A stretch of DNA of 64,000 nucleotides from Aphodovivens sp036306585 (GTDB taxonomy: Bacteria > Actinomycetota > Coriobacteriia > Coriobacteriales > Eggerthellaceae). Below are positions 15,840 through 24,244 of this stretch, piece by piece. Numbering within the stretch: position 1 is the first letter of the stretch; every line of letters begins with the position of its first letter. The stretch covers positions 406,240 to 470,239 of the forward strand of contig JAXJZF010000005.1 in NCBI GenBank assembly GCA_036306585.1, written 5' to 3'. Both the position numbers and the translations under genes were made by a program. Below the pieces are notes generated by a model. That model searched no databases. It saw nothing but the letters and a program-made list of their open reading frames with translations, and had not been told where the DNA came from.

Positions 15840-17681
15840 GTGCAGCAGCTTTCTATAGCGCCGAAATCCGCGGCCGACGCTCAACTCGGTCCGGTGGTAG
15901 ATCGGTTTGCGCGCCGCATTGAGGCGTTGCCGCCAGGAGTGTGCCCCGTGGCGGCGCAGGCGGCGCTCCTGCATGCCGGCGCGCTTCAAACCTGTGGGAA
16001 ATGCGTTCCGTGCCGCGATGGGCTTCCGCGCTTGGCGAAGATGGCGGATGCCGTCGCCGCATGCGAGGCGGGCGAGGGCGCGCTGGACGAATGTCGCGAG
16101 CTTGCCGAGATGATCCGCGCCACATCCGATTGCGCCATCGGTTACGAAGCCGCCAATGCTTTCCTTGAAGGCCTCGAGCAATTCTCCGAAGAGTTCGAAA
16201 GCCATGTCCGCCGTGGGCGCTGCCTCGACGGCGTAGGCCAGTCGGTGCCCTGCGAGACCATGTGCCCGGCGCACGTGAACGCCCCCGGCTACATCGCACT
16301 GGTGGCGGAGGGACGCTACGCCGAGGCCGTGAACATGGTGCGCAAGGACAACCCGTTCCCCACGGCTTGCGCGTTCGTGTGCGAGCACCCGTGCGAGGAA
16401 CGTTGCCGGCGCATCCTCATCGATGCGCCGCTGAACATCCGCGGCATCAAGCGCTTCGCGGTCGACCAGGCGCCCGCCGACCGGGTGCCCGCCCCGCCGC
16501 GCAGCGTGGACACCGCGCGCACCGTTGCCGTCATCGGTGGCGGCCCTAGCGGTCTGACCTGTGCGTACTTCCTAGCGCTGATGGGGCATCGTGTGACGGT
16601 GTTCGAGGCGCGCGAGCAGCTGGGCGGCATGATGCGCTACGGCATTCCGGCCTACCGCTTCCCGCGCGAGCGTCTCGACGAGGACATCCGCGGCATCTTG
16701 AACGCCGGCACCATCACCATCCGCTGCGGCGAGCGGATCGACGCGCAGCGGATGCGCGAGATCGCCGATACCTACCATGCGGTGTACGTTGCCATCGGCG
16801 CGCAGAAGGGCAAGATGCTCGACATGCCCGGCGCCGGCGCCGAGGGCGTGATGTCGGCCGTTGAGATGCTCGGCTTCATCGGCGATGGCGACTACCCTGA
16901 CTTCACGGGCAAGGACGTGGTGGTGGTGGGCGGCGGCAACGTTGCCATGGATTGCGCGCGCACCGCGGTTCGCGCCGGCGCCGCCACGGTGTCGGTGGCG
17001 TATCGCCGCCGCAAGGAGGACATGACGGCCCTGCCCACCGAGGTCGAAGCCGCCATCGCGGAAGGCGTCGAGATGATGGTGCTGCAAGCGCCTTCGTCTA
17101 TCGAGGTGGACGAATGGGGACACTGCCGCGCGCTCGTCTGCCAGCCGCAGCATATCGGCCCGGTGAAGCGCGGCCGTCCCGCGCCGGTGGCTGCCGACAA
17201 GCCGCCGGTGCGCATACCCGCCGATGTTGTGCTGATCGCAGTGGGACAGGATATCGACGCCGCCCCCTTCGAGGAATGCGGCATGAGCACCACCTGGGGC
17301 CGTTTCAACGCCGACGAGCGCCTGCATGCAGCGGGCGGTCCGAACAACGTGTTCGTGGGCGGCGATTGCCAAACCGGTCCCGCCACGGTGATCAAGGCCA
17401 TAGCCGCAGGCAAGGTCGCGGCGCGCAACATCGACGCCTACCTGGGATACAATCACAAGCTCGTCTGCGAGGCAACGGCGCCCGACCCGCGTCCCAACGA
17501 CCGCATGGCGTACGGGCGCGTGGAGCTCATAGAGCGCCCCGCGCGCGAGCGCAAGGTCGATTTCGAAGACGTGGAGCTGGGCATGAGCCTCGAGGAGGTG
17601 CGTCAGGAGTGCGGGCGCTGCCTGCGCTGCGACCACTTCGGCGCCGGCGCCGAGGAAGGGGGAAGGCAGCAGTATGAATAA
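15840..17681 (+). CDS. NuoF/GltD-like FAD- and iron-sulfur-containing NAD(P)H oxidoreductase (SfrB/NfnB type), formate dehydrogenase partner
   Basis: 613 aa. Residues 20-110 resemble the C-terminal iron-sulfur domain of NuoF, with TCGKCVPCRDG and a later Cys for a 4Fe-4S cluster. A GltD/NfnB-type module follows: N-terminal cysteines CETMCPAHVNAPGYI and CEHPCEERCRR; a first Rossmann FAD motif VAVIGGGPSGLTCA; LGGMMRYGIPAYRFP; a second nucleotide motif VVVVGGGNVAMDCARTA; and the closing VFVGGDCQTGP-TVIKAI. The C terminus has CGRCLRCD. Such proteins pass electrons between NAD(P)H and iron-sulfur partners. The gene overlaps fdhF by 8 nt (ATGAATAA), so translation is coupled and the products are probably one complex. 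The start is uncertain: GTG 15840 has GGGAAGGGGAGG just upstream; ATGs at 15819 and 15783 are alternatives. Confidence 0.87.
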   Translation: MQQLSIAPKSAADAQLGPVVDRFARRIEALPPGVCPVAAQAALLHAGALQTCGKCVPCRDGLPRLAKMADAVAACEAGEGALDECRELAEMIRATSDCAIGYEAANAFLEGLEQFSEEFESHVRRGRCLDGVGQSVPCETMCPAHVNAPGYIALVAEGRYAEAVNMVRKDNPFPTACAFVCEHPCEERCRRILIDAPLNIRGIKRFAVDQAPADRVPAPPRSVDTARTVAVIGGGPSGLTCAYFLALMGHRVTVFEAREQLGGMMRYGIPAYRFPRERLDEDIRGILNAGTITIRCGERIDAQRMREIADTYHAVYVAIGAQKGKMLDMPGAGAEGVMSAVEMLGFIGDGDYPDFTGKDVVVVGGGNVAMDCARTAVRAGAATVSVAYRRRKEDMTALPTEVEAAIAEGVEMMVLQAPSSIEVDEWGHCRALVCQPQHIGPVKRGRPAPVAADKPPVRIPADVVLIAVGQDIDAAPFEECGMSTTWGRFNADERLHAAGGPNNVFVGGDCQTGPATVIKAIAAGKVAARNIDAYLGYNHKLVCEATAPDPRPNDRMAYGRVELIERPARERKVDFEDVELGMSLEEVRQECGRCLRCDHFGAGAEEGGRQQYE

Positions 17682-20412
17682 CATCATCATCGATGGCGAG
17701 CCCGTTATCGCCCGCGAGGGTGCCACCATCTTGGAAGCCGCGCGCAAGGTGGGCGTGCGCATTCCCACGCTGTGCTATCTGAAGGAGCGCAGCCAGGTCG
17801 CCTCATGCCGTGTGTGCGTGGTGCAGGTGGAAGGCGAGCCCTACCCGGTGCCCGCCTGCTCAACCCCCGTGCGCGACGGCATGGAGATCGTCACCGATTC
17901 CCCTGTGCTGGACGGCTATCGCCGCATGGCGCTGAAGCTCATTGCCGCGAGCAAGGGCGCGGCCCTTGCAAGCCAAGCCGATGGGGAAGGCGCCGACACC
18001 GAGTTCTCCGCGCTGTGCCGCAAACTCGGCGTGTCCCTTGCGGAAGATGACGGCCCGGCGGCGGGGCTCGAACCCGCCCGGCCTCGCAAGCGCGAGCGCG
18101 TGGAAGGCAACCCCTTCCTGTCCTACGACCCCAACCTGTGCATCGAATGCCAACGCTGCGTGGGAGCCTGCAACAAGGCGGCGCGCAACCACAGCCTGCA
18201 GTCGCGCATGCGCGGCTCGCATGTGCTGATCGACGCCCCGTTCGGCTCCGACTGGCGCGCCACCGACTGCGAGTCGTGCGGCAACTGCGCGCAGGCGTGC
18301 CCCACTGGCGCGCTCTCGTTGAACTCGAGCCTCGTGCGAAACGACGCCGTCATCGAGGAGACGTCCCGTTTCGTGCGCACCACCTGCCCCCACTGCGGAG
18401 TGGGCTGCCAGCTGGAGCTGGAGGTGCGCGGCGGGCGCATCGTGGGGGCCCGCGGCGCGAACGGCGCGTCGAACAGGGGGCTTCTGTGCGTGAAGGGCCG
18501 CTCGGCAAGCTACGACTTCGTGAGTGCGCCCGACCGGCTGACCACGCCGTTGGTGCGTGACGCCGTCACCGGCAAGCTCGAGCCCGCCACGTGGGACGAG
18601 GCGTTGTCGCTGGTGGCCGACCGCTTCACGCGGCTGCGCGAGGAGCACGGCGGCGAATCGCTCGCGGCGTTCGCCTGCTCGCGCTCCACGAATGAGGATG
18701 TGTATCTATTCCAGAAGATGGCGAGGGTGGCGCTGAAGACGAACAACGTCGACAGCTGCGCCCGTGTTTGACACAGCCCCAGCGTCGCCGGTCTGGCGAC
18801 AATGCTTGGGTCTGGTGCGATGACCAATTCCATAGACGATATCGTCGGGTACGCCGACGTCATCATGCTGGTGGGTTCCAATCCCGAGGAGGCGCATCCC
18901 GTCATCGGCATGCGCATCCGCCAGGCGGTCGAGCGCGGCTGCCGGCTCATCGTGGTGGACCCGCGCCGCATCGGGCTGGCCGCGCGCGCCGACATCCACC
19001 TGCAGGTTCGTCCCGGTACCAACGTGGCGCTGGCAAACGGCATGGTGAACCTCATCATCAAGCTTGGCCTTGCCGACCAGCAATTCATCGACGAGCGAAC
19101 CGAGGGCTTTCGCATCATGCAGGCCCAGGTGGAGGAGTTCACCCCCGATTACGTGGCGCGCACGTGCGGCATTACGGTACAGGATCTGGTGTCCGCTGCG
19201 AAGATGTACGCGACGGCCGACCATGCCGCCATCCTGTACTGCCTGGGCGTCACCGAGCACACCACGGGCACCGACGGCGTCATGGCGCTGTCCAACATCG
19301 CCATGGTCACGGGCAACCTGGGCAAGCCGGGCGCGGGCATGAACCCGCTGCGCGGCCAGAACAACGTGCAGGGCGCTTGCGACATGGGCGCCGGCCCCGA
19401 CGACTTCCCCGGCTATCAGAAGGTGGCCGATCCCAAGGCGCGGGCGAAATTCGAGCAGGCGTGGGGCGTCGATCTGCCGGCGCATCCGGGAGTGAAGGCA
19501 ACGGAGTGCTTCCCCGCTATGCTGCAGGGCGACATCAAGGGTCTGTACCTGTTCGGTGAGGATCCGGTGCGCACCGATCCCGACACCCATCACGTGCTCG
19601 AAGCGCTGTCCAAGTTGGATTTCTTCGTGGTGCAGGACCTCTTCCTCACCGAAACTGCCAAGCTCGCCGACGTGGTGCTGCCTGGGCGCTGCTATGCGGA
19701 AAAGGAAGGCACGTTCACTAACACCGAGAGGCGCGTGCAGCGCGTGCGCATGGCGGTGGAAGGGCCCGAGGGCACGCGGCTGGACACCGATGTCTTCACC
19801 GAGGTGATGAACCGGATGGGCTACGCGCAGCTGCGGCTTTCCGGCGCTCAGATCATGGACGAGATCGCCAGGCTCACGCCTGCCTATGGCGGCATGAGCC
19901 ACGCACGGCTGGACGGCGAGGCCTATGATCGCGGGCTGCAGTGGCCGTGCACCGATGCGCGGGATCCGGGCACGCCCATCCTGCATATCAGCACGTTCTC
20001 GGGAAGCGTGGGCGCGTTCTCCACGCCCGACTATATCCGCTCGGCGGAGCTGCCCGATGACGACTACCCGCTGGTGCTCATGACCGGCCGCGTGCTATAC
20101 CAGTACAATGCCTGCGCCATGACCGGGCGTACCCCCGGCACCTCCGAGATCGAGGGGGGCTCGTTCATCGAGCTGAACACGGCGGACGCGGCGGCGTTGG
20201 GTATTGCCGACGGCGACTGCGTTCGCGCATCGTCGCGACGCGGCTCCATTGAGACCATTGCGCGCGTCTCCGACAAGACCAACCCTGGCGAGACATGGAT
20301 GCCTTTCCACTTCCAAGATGGCAACGCCAACTGGCTTACTCACGCCGCCCTCGACCGCGTGTCGAAGGCGCCGGAATACAAGGTGTGCGCCATCAGGGTC
20401 GAGAAGGCCTAG
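17674..20412 (+). CDS. fdhF: selenocysteine-containing formate dehydrogenase, molybdopterin alpha subunit with NuoG-like N terminus
   Basis: 912 aa if the UGA at 18769-18771 is read as selenocysteine (residue 366). Residues 1-90 are a 2Fe-2S ferredoxin domain (CYLKERSQVASCRVC, later Cys in PACSTP). Residues 145-230 hold two 4Fe-4S motifs (CIECQRCVGAC and CESCGNCAQAC). The Mo/W-bis-MGD domain starts at TTCPHCGVGCQ (third cluster, plus LLCVKGR). The active site reads SCARV-U-HSPSVAGL, exactly where FdhH and FdhA enzymes carry Sec or Cys. The downstream part has GVTEHTTGTDGVMAL, GNLGKPGAGMNPLRGQNNVQG and a C-terminal molydopterin-binding beta-barrel ending at PEYKVCAIRVEK. A bSECIS hairpin follows the UGA. 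It oxidises formate or reduces CO2, in the cytosol (no Tat signal), with the coupled flavoprotein as NAD(P)-linked partner. Translation without Sec insertion would stop at 365 aa. Confidence 0.95.
18769..18810 (+). promoter_or_regulatory. UGA selenocysteine codon and bacterial SECIS hairpin
   Basis: UGA at 18769-18771. The hairpin has an upper stem GTCGCC (18784-18789) with GGCGAC (18795-18800) around the loop GGTCT. The lower stem CCCAGC (18778-18783) pairs with GCTTGGG (18804-18810) with one bulged T. The GGUCU apical loop, 18 nt after the UGA, is the SelB-binding element known from E. coli fdhF. Confidence 0.92.
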
Positions 20413-20471
20413 GGCAAGGGGTCCGAGGAGAGGGGGAGCGCGATTTCCGGCAGGGCCTCAATCGGCCAGAT

Positions 20472-20489
20472 CTTGATCAAAACTTGATC
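20472..20489 (+). promoter_or_regulatory. Pho-box-like direct repeat upstream of the phosphate permease
   Basis: CTTGATC-AAAA-CTTGATC: two 7-bp direct repeats with 11-bp periodicity, the layout used by PhoB/PhoP-type regulators. The second copy supplies TTGATC, 18 bp from a TACAAG -10-like box (20508-20513). A further TATAGT at 20590-20595 could be an alternative -10. Confidence 0.45.
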
Positions 20490-20628
20490 TAGGGCTTACA
20501 CAATGCATACAAGCCGGATGCTAGCCTATGCAAGGCGTTTTTCCGGGCTTAATTGCGCCTTCAGGGCGCGGGGGGAGCACGGGCTGCGCTATAGTGTTGG
20601 CAACGAGAATGGAGGTCCTTGGAAGCGT

Positions 20629-21786
20629 ATGGAAATCGCAACCCTCGTCGTCGTGGCAATGGTCATCGTTACCGCTTTGATTTTCGACTTTACCAACGGC
20701 TTTCATGACACGGCAAATGCAATGGCGACATCCATTGCCACCGGTGCCCTGAAGCCGAAGACCGCGGTCATCGCGGCTGGCACGCTCAACCTTGTGGGAG
20801 CGTTCCTCTCGACCGAGGTGGCACAGACCATCTCCGGCGGCCTGATCAACGAGCAGCAGGTCGCCATCGGCCCCGAATTCATCTTCGCCGGCTTGGTGGG
20901 CGCCATCCTGTGGAATCTGCTCACCTGGCTTGTGGGACTCCCCTCCAGCTCTTCCCACGCGCTGTTTGGCGGCCTTGTGGGAGCCGTCATCGTCGGTGCG
21001 GGCGTCGAGGGCGTCAACTTCGGCGGCGTGCTCACCAAGATACTCGTTCCCGCCCTGGTGTCGGTGGTGGTGGCAGCGCTCGCGGCGACATGCGCCACTA
21101 AACTCATAGGGCTCGTAACCAAGGGCATGGACGAGGCCAAGGTAGAGAACGGCTTTCGCCACGGCCAGACCGTCACCGCCTGCTTGGTGGCGCTTTCCCA
21201 TGGCACCAACGACGCCCAAAAGACCATGGGCATCATCACTCTGACCCTTATCGCCGCCGGCTTGCAGCCTTCCGGCTCCGGTCCCGAGCTGTGGGTCGTC
21301 GCCATCTGCGGCCTCGCTATCGCCCTGGGCACCTATATGGGCGGCTGGCGCGTCATCCGCACGTTGGGCAAGGGCCTCACCGAGATCAGCACCCCGCAGG
21401 GCTTTGCCGCCGAGGCTAGCTCCGCGACCACGATTCTGGTATCCTCCCATCTCGGGTTCGCGCTTTCCACCACGCAGGTGTGCTCCGGTTCCATTATCGG
21501 CTCCGGCCTGGGCAAGGGTACCCCGGTGAACTGGAAGGTCGCCGGGCGTATGGTTATCGCATGGCTCGTCACGTTCCCGTGTGCGGCAGTCGTCGGCGCT
21601 CTTGCTTGCGCGATCACCAAGATCGGCCTCCCCGGCGTCGTCATCGTCGCGCTGCTTGCGATCGTGGGCGCGCTCGCCATCGTCCGGCTGTCGCATCGCA
21701 ATCCGGTGAACTCCATGAACGTCAACGAGTCCGGCGATGTGAAGATCAACGCCGAGCCCACGTCCTCCGTGGCGCAGGCTGCTTAA
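20629..21786 (+). CDS. pit: PitA-family inorganic phosphate permease
   Basis: 385 aa inner-membrane transporter with about ten TM segments. The PiT family (PF01384) duplicated signature is present: first copy DFTNGFHDTANAMATSIATGALKP, second copy VALSHGTNDAQKTMGIITL, plus GLPSSSSHALFGGLVGA. It imports phosphate (as metal phosphate) driven by the proton gradient. The ATG at 20629 has GGAAG nearby and GGAGG 13 nt away; the open frame to 20503 has no ribosome site. A Pho-box-like repeat lies about 140 bp upstream. A small membrane protein gene follows after 18 nt. No phoU is adjacent. Confidence 0.95.
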   Translation: MEIATLVVVAMVIVTALIFDFTNGFHDTANAMATSIATGALKPKTAVIAAGTLNLVGAFLSTEVAQTISGGLINEQQVAIGPEFIFAGLVGAILWNLLTWLVGLPSSSSHALFGGLVGAVIVGAGVEGVNFGGVLTKILVPALVSVVVAALAATCATKLIGLVTKGMDEAKVENGFRHGQTVTACLVALSHGTNDAQKTMGIITLTLIAAGLQPSGSGPELWVVAICGLAIALGTYMGGWRVIRTLGKGLTEISTPQGFAAEASSATTILVSSHLGFALSTTQVCSGSIIGSGLGKGTPVNWKVAGRMVIAWLVTFPCAAVVGALACAITKIGLPGVVIVALLAIVGALAIVRLSHRNPVNSMNVNESGDVKINAEPTSSVAQAA

Positions 21787-21804
21787 GAGGGGGAGTGAGA
21801 GAGT

Positions 21805-22038
21805 ATGATCGAGCAGGAAATCATCAGCTTCGTCACCGTTTTGATTGTCGCGGTCGGCGTGGCATGCGCCATCAGCTTGCTGTATGCGCTGGGCTTGCGT
21901 CTGTGGGCGCGCGGCGCTGTCGAGGCGGAAGGCGGCGCGCACATGCTGCCCCGTCTGTTCTCGTGCGTGTGCTTCGTCGCATGCATCGCCATCGTGCTGT
22001 TCGCGCTGTGGCTCATGATTCCGCTGTTCCACCAGTAG
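21805..22038 (+). CDS. small two-TM membrane protein of unknown function, downstream of pit
   Basis: 77 aa with hydrophobic segments at about residues 8-33 and 52-74 and a short polar loop between. AGGGGGAG lies 9 nt upstream of the ATG. It is 18 nt from pit and before a shared terminator, so it is co-transcribed with the permease. I do not recognise the family; an accessory role for the transporter is only a guess by association. Confidence 0.75.
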   Translation: MIEQEIISFVTVLIVAVGVACAISLLYALGLRLWARGAVEAEGGAHMLPRLFSCVCFVACIAIVLFALWLMIPLFHQ

Positions 22039-22048
22039 GAAGCTTCTG

Positions 22049-22070
22049 CGACCCGCGCTTTCGCGGGTCG
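22049..22070 (+). terminator. terminator of the pit operon
   Basis: CGACCCGCG (22049-22057) and CGCGGGTCG (22062-22070) form a 9-bp stem with a CTTT loop, followed by CTTTGCT. Confidence 0.75.
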
Positions 22071-22115
22071 CTTTGCTATCGTCCCGTCAAGTTCGAGTGA
22101 GAGAAGGCAGAAACC

Positions 22116-22970
22116 ATGACGAAGATTCTCGTTGGCATCGATGGCACCGAGCGCGGCGAGCGTGCGGTCGAGTGGGCGGCGCGCTACGGCGCTCGCGAGG
22201 GCGCTTCCCTCAAGCTCATCGCGGTGGTCGACCCCAACCAGGCGCGTGCCTTCGGCATCGATAGGCAGACTGGCGATTCCGCTATCGACGAGATTCTGCA
22301 GGTTTCCAAGGCGAAGGTGATCGAGCGCTATCCCCAGGCGCAGGTGGAAACCGCCATCGCAGTGGGCAAGATCGTCGACTGCCTGGTCGATGCCGCCGAT
22401 GGGTGCGACATGATCGTGATGGGCTCGCACCACGGCGCTTCGGTGGGCGAGACCGTCGGCGGCGCCAAGGGCTTGCGCGTGTCGGTTTCGGTGGAGGTCC
22501 CCACGGTGGTTATCCCCTCCGATTGGGACCAGGATTCCAAAAACCACCGCATCGTGGTGGGTGTCGGGGCCGACGAGTCCAGCGTCAACGCCGTCCAATT
22601 CGCCGCGCGTGAGGCCATCGCCGACGGCGAGCAGCTCGACCTCGTTTCCGGCTGGGGGCTGCCTGCGCTGCTCACAAAGCCCGCGGAGGCCATGGGCGGC
22701 GGGCTCGATCCGGTGGGCGAGCAGTACCAGCGCAATCTCGACCAGCTTGCCGAGAAGCTGAAGGCAGAGAACGAGGGTCTCGACGTCGTGGCGCACGCGG
22801 TCGAAGGCTCTTCCCCCACCAAGGCGATCCTCAACTACGCCAAGGACGCCAAGCTGTTGGTGCTGGGCACCCATTCCCGCACCGCGCTAGGTCGCACGCT
22901 GTTCGGCTCGGTGACCCACAGCGTCCTTCTGAACCTGTGCGTTCCCACCGTTATCGTCCCGCAAAAGTAA
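22116..22970 (+). CDS. tandem-domain universal stress protein (UspA family)
   Basis: 284 aa with two Usp domains (about 1-135 and 145-284). Domain 1 starts KILVGIDGTERGERAVEWAA and has MGSHHGASVGE. Domain 2 starts RIVVGVGADESSVNAVQFA and ends with the ATP-binding G-x2-G-x9-G-(S/T) pattern GTHSRTALGRTLFGSVTHSV. Domain 1 has a less complete ATP motif. Usp proteins bind ATP or act in stress survival; the exact role is unknown. GAGAGAAGG precedes the ATG. It lies between two terminators, so it is monocistronic. Confidence 0.93.
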   Translation: MTKILVGIDGTERGERAVEWAARYGAREGASLKLIAVVDPNQARAFGIDRQTGDSAIDEILQVSKAKVIERYPQAQVETAIAVGKIVDCLVDAADGCDMIVMGSHHGASVGETVGGAKGLRVSVSVEVPTVVIPSDWDQDSKNHRIVVGVGADESSVNAVQFAAREAIADGEQLDLVSGWGLPALLTKPAEAMGGGLDPVGEQYQRNLDQLAEKLKAENEGLDVVAHAVEGSSPTKAILNYAKDAKLLVLGTHSRTALGRTLFGSVTHSVLLNLCVPTVIVPQK

Positions 22971-23003
22971 CGGTTTTCGGAACATATCGCGGAATGCCTA
23001 TGT

Positions 23004-23043
23004 AGCCCGCCTGCGGATCGCCCGATCAGCAGGCGGGCTTTCC
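23004..23043 (+). terminator. terminator after the universal stress protein gene
   Basis: AGCCCGCCTGC (23004-23014) pairs with GCAGGCGGGCT (23029-23039), an 11-bp stem followed by TTTCC. Confidence 0.8.
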
Positions 23044-23049
23044 TATAAT
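23044..23049 (+). promoter_or_regulatory. -10 box directly before rseP
   Basis: Perfect TATAAT only 7 nt before the ATG at 23057, with no ribosome site between, suggesting a leaderless transcript. The preceding terminator occupies the -35 region. Confidence 0.5.
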
Positions 23050-23056
23050 AAGCGCC

Positions 23057-24187
23057 ATGGATATTCTTCTGATGATAGTTGCCGCCACCATAGTGCTTGG
23101 CGTGCTGGTGTTCATCCACGAGGGCGGGCATTTCCTGGCTTCGCGGTTGTTCGGCGTGCGCGTCACCGAGTTCATGCTGGGCATGCCCGGCCCAAGTATC
23201 GGCTTCACAGCGGGTGGAACACGGTTCGGCATCACGCCCATCCTGCTGGGCGGTTACGCTCGAGTGTGCGGCATGGAGCCGGGCGAGATGAGCCCGCACC
23301 TTCAGCCCGTCCTGGCGGCGTTGTATCGCCGCGGCACCGCCACGATGGAGGACATCGCGGTGGACTGCGGTATCACCGCCGAGGAAGCCTATGAGGCTCT
23401 CGAGGAGCTGGTGGAGTGGGGAAGCGCGGTCGCACCGTTGAAAAGCGATCGGTTCAACACCTATCGCGCTCCGAAGGGCTACCCTCTGTCCAAACGGCGT
23501 CGCGCATGCAAACATGCGGCGCATGTCGCGCCGCCGGTGGAGGGGGACGGCGCCCGTGTGCTCGCGCAGGGCGAGCCGCGTCCGGTGCCCGACCCCCGTG
23601 CCCTCTTCGAAAGCGAATTTCGGCAGCAGTATCGCAGCCTGCCGTTCTGGAAGCGCTCGGTGATCCTGGTGGCGGGCCCTGCCATCAACCTGCTGTTCGC
23701 CGTCATCGCTTTCGTGGTGGTGTTCACCTTCATCGGCACCGATGTGCAATACGCCGACACCGGTGAGATCGCCCACATCACGCTCGACCCCATCCAGGCG
23801 GTCCAGCTGGGTTTCTCCTATATCGGCGCGGTGGTGCAGGCGGTGGCGGGGCTGTTCAACCCGGCAACCGCTGCCCAAGTGGTGGAAGGCTCCACCTCTA
23901 TCGTGGGCATTGCCGTGATGTCGGGCAGCGCCTTTCAGGCGGGCTTGAGTCAGTTTTTGCTGTTCATGGCTATGATCTCCACCTCGCTGGGCATCATGAA
24001 CCTGCTGCCCATCCCGCCGCTTGACGGCGGGAAGTTCATCGTCGAGGTTATCCAGAGGGTTTCGCGGCGCACCGTATCGCCGCGCGTGATGAACGCGCTT
24101 TCCCTGGCAGGCATGGCGTTGTTTCTCTGCCTGTTCGCGGTCATGCTCAACCAGGACGTCCAACGTTTCGTGCTTGGCAACTGGTAG
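23057..24187 (+). CDS. RseP-like site-2 zinc metalloprotease with atypical architecture
   Basis: 376 aa. The catalytic HEGGH (H21, E22, H25) sits in TM1. The GGYARVCGMEPGE block follows, then WKRSVILVAGPAINLL starts TM2 (about 199-223), and the NLLPIPPLDGG motif supplies the third zinc ligand, D323. These match intramembrane proteases that cut anti-sigma factors or signal-peptide remnants. Two features are unusual. About 110 extra residues (80-190) between GGYARV and TM2 include a winged-helix-like stretch (about 82-128, with ATMEDIAVDCGITAEEAYEA). The PDZ domain normally found after TM2 is replaced by about 15-25 residues. It lies upstream of ispG and proS, the usual rseP-ispG-proS order, but dxr is missing. 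Confidence 0.87.
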   Translation: MDILLMIVAATIVLGVLVFIHEGGHFLASRLFGVRVTEFMLGMPGPSIGFTAGGTRFGITPILLGGYARVCGMEPGEMSPHLQPVLAALYRRGTATMEDIAVDCGITAEEAYEALEELVEWGSAVAPLKSDRFNTYRAPKGYPLSKRRRACKHAAHVAPPVEGDGARVLAQGEPRPVPDPRALFESEFRQQYRSLPFWKRSVILVAGPAINLLFAVIAFVVVFTFIGTDVQYADTGEIAHITLDPIQAVQLGFSYIGAVVQAVAGLFNPATAAQVVEGSTSIVGIAVMSGSAFQAGLSQFLLFMAMISTSLGIMNLLPIPPLDGGKFIVEVIQRVSRRTVSPRVMNALSLAGMALFLCLFAVMLNQDVQRFVLGNW

Positions 24188-24204
24188 GTGCCCGTGGATC
24201 GCGG

Positions 24205-24210
24205 TACAAT
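24205..24210 (+). promoter_or_regulatory. -10 box upstream of ispG
   Basis: TACAAT, with transcription start expected near 24217 and a leader of about 28 nt. It suggests ispG-proS can be transcribed independently of rseP. Confidence 0.45.
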
Positions 24211-24244
24211 TTTCGAACATGCGATTTCAGGCTACGGAGGTTTC

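Noticed and set aside
18802..20412. separate 536-aa oxidoreductase starting after the UGA
   Set aside because: It has no ribosome site, begins in the middle of the molybdopterin domain, and is in frame with the upstream part through a selenocysteine codon with a SECIS.
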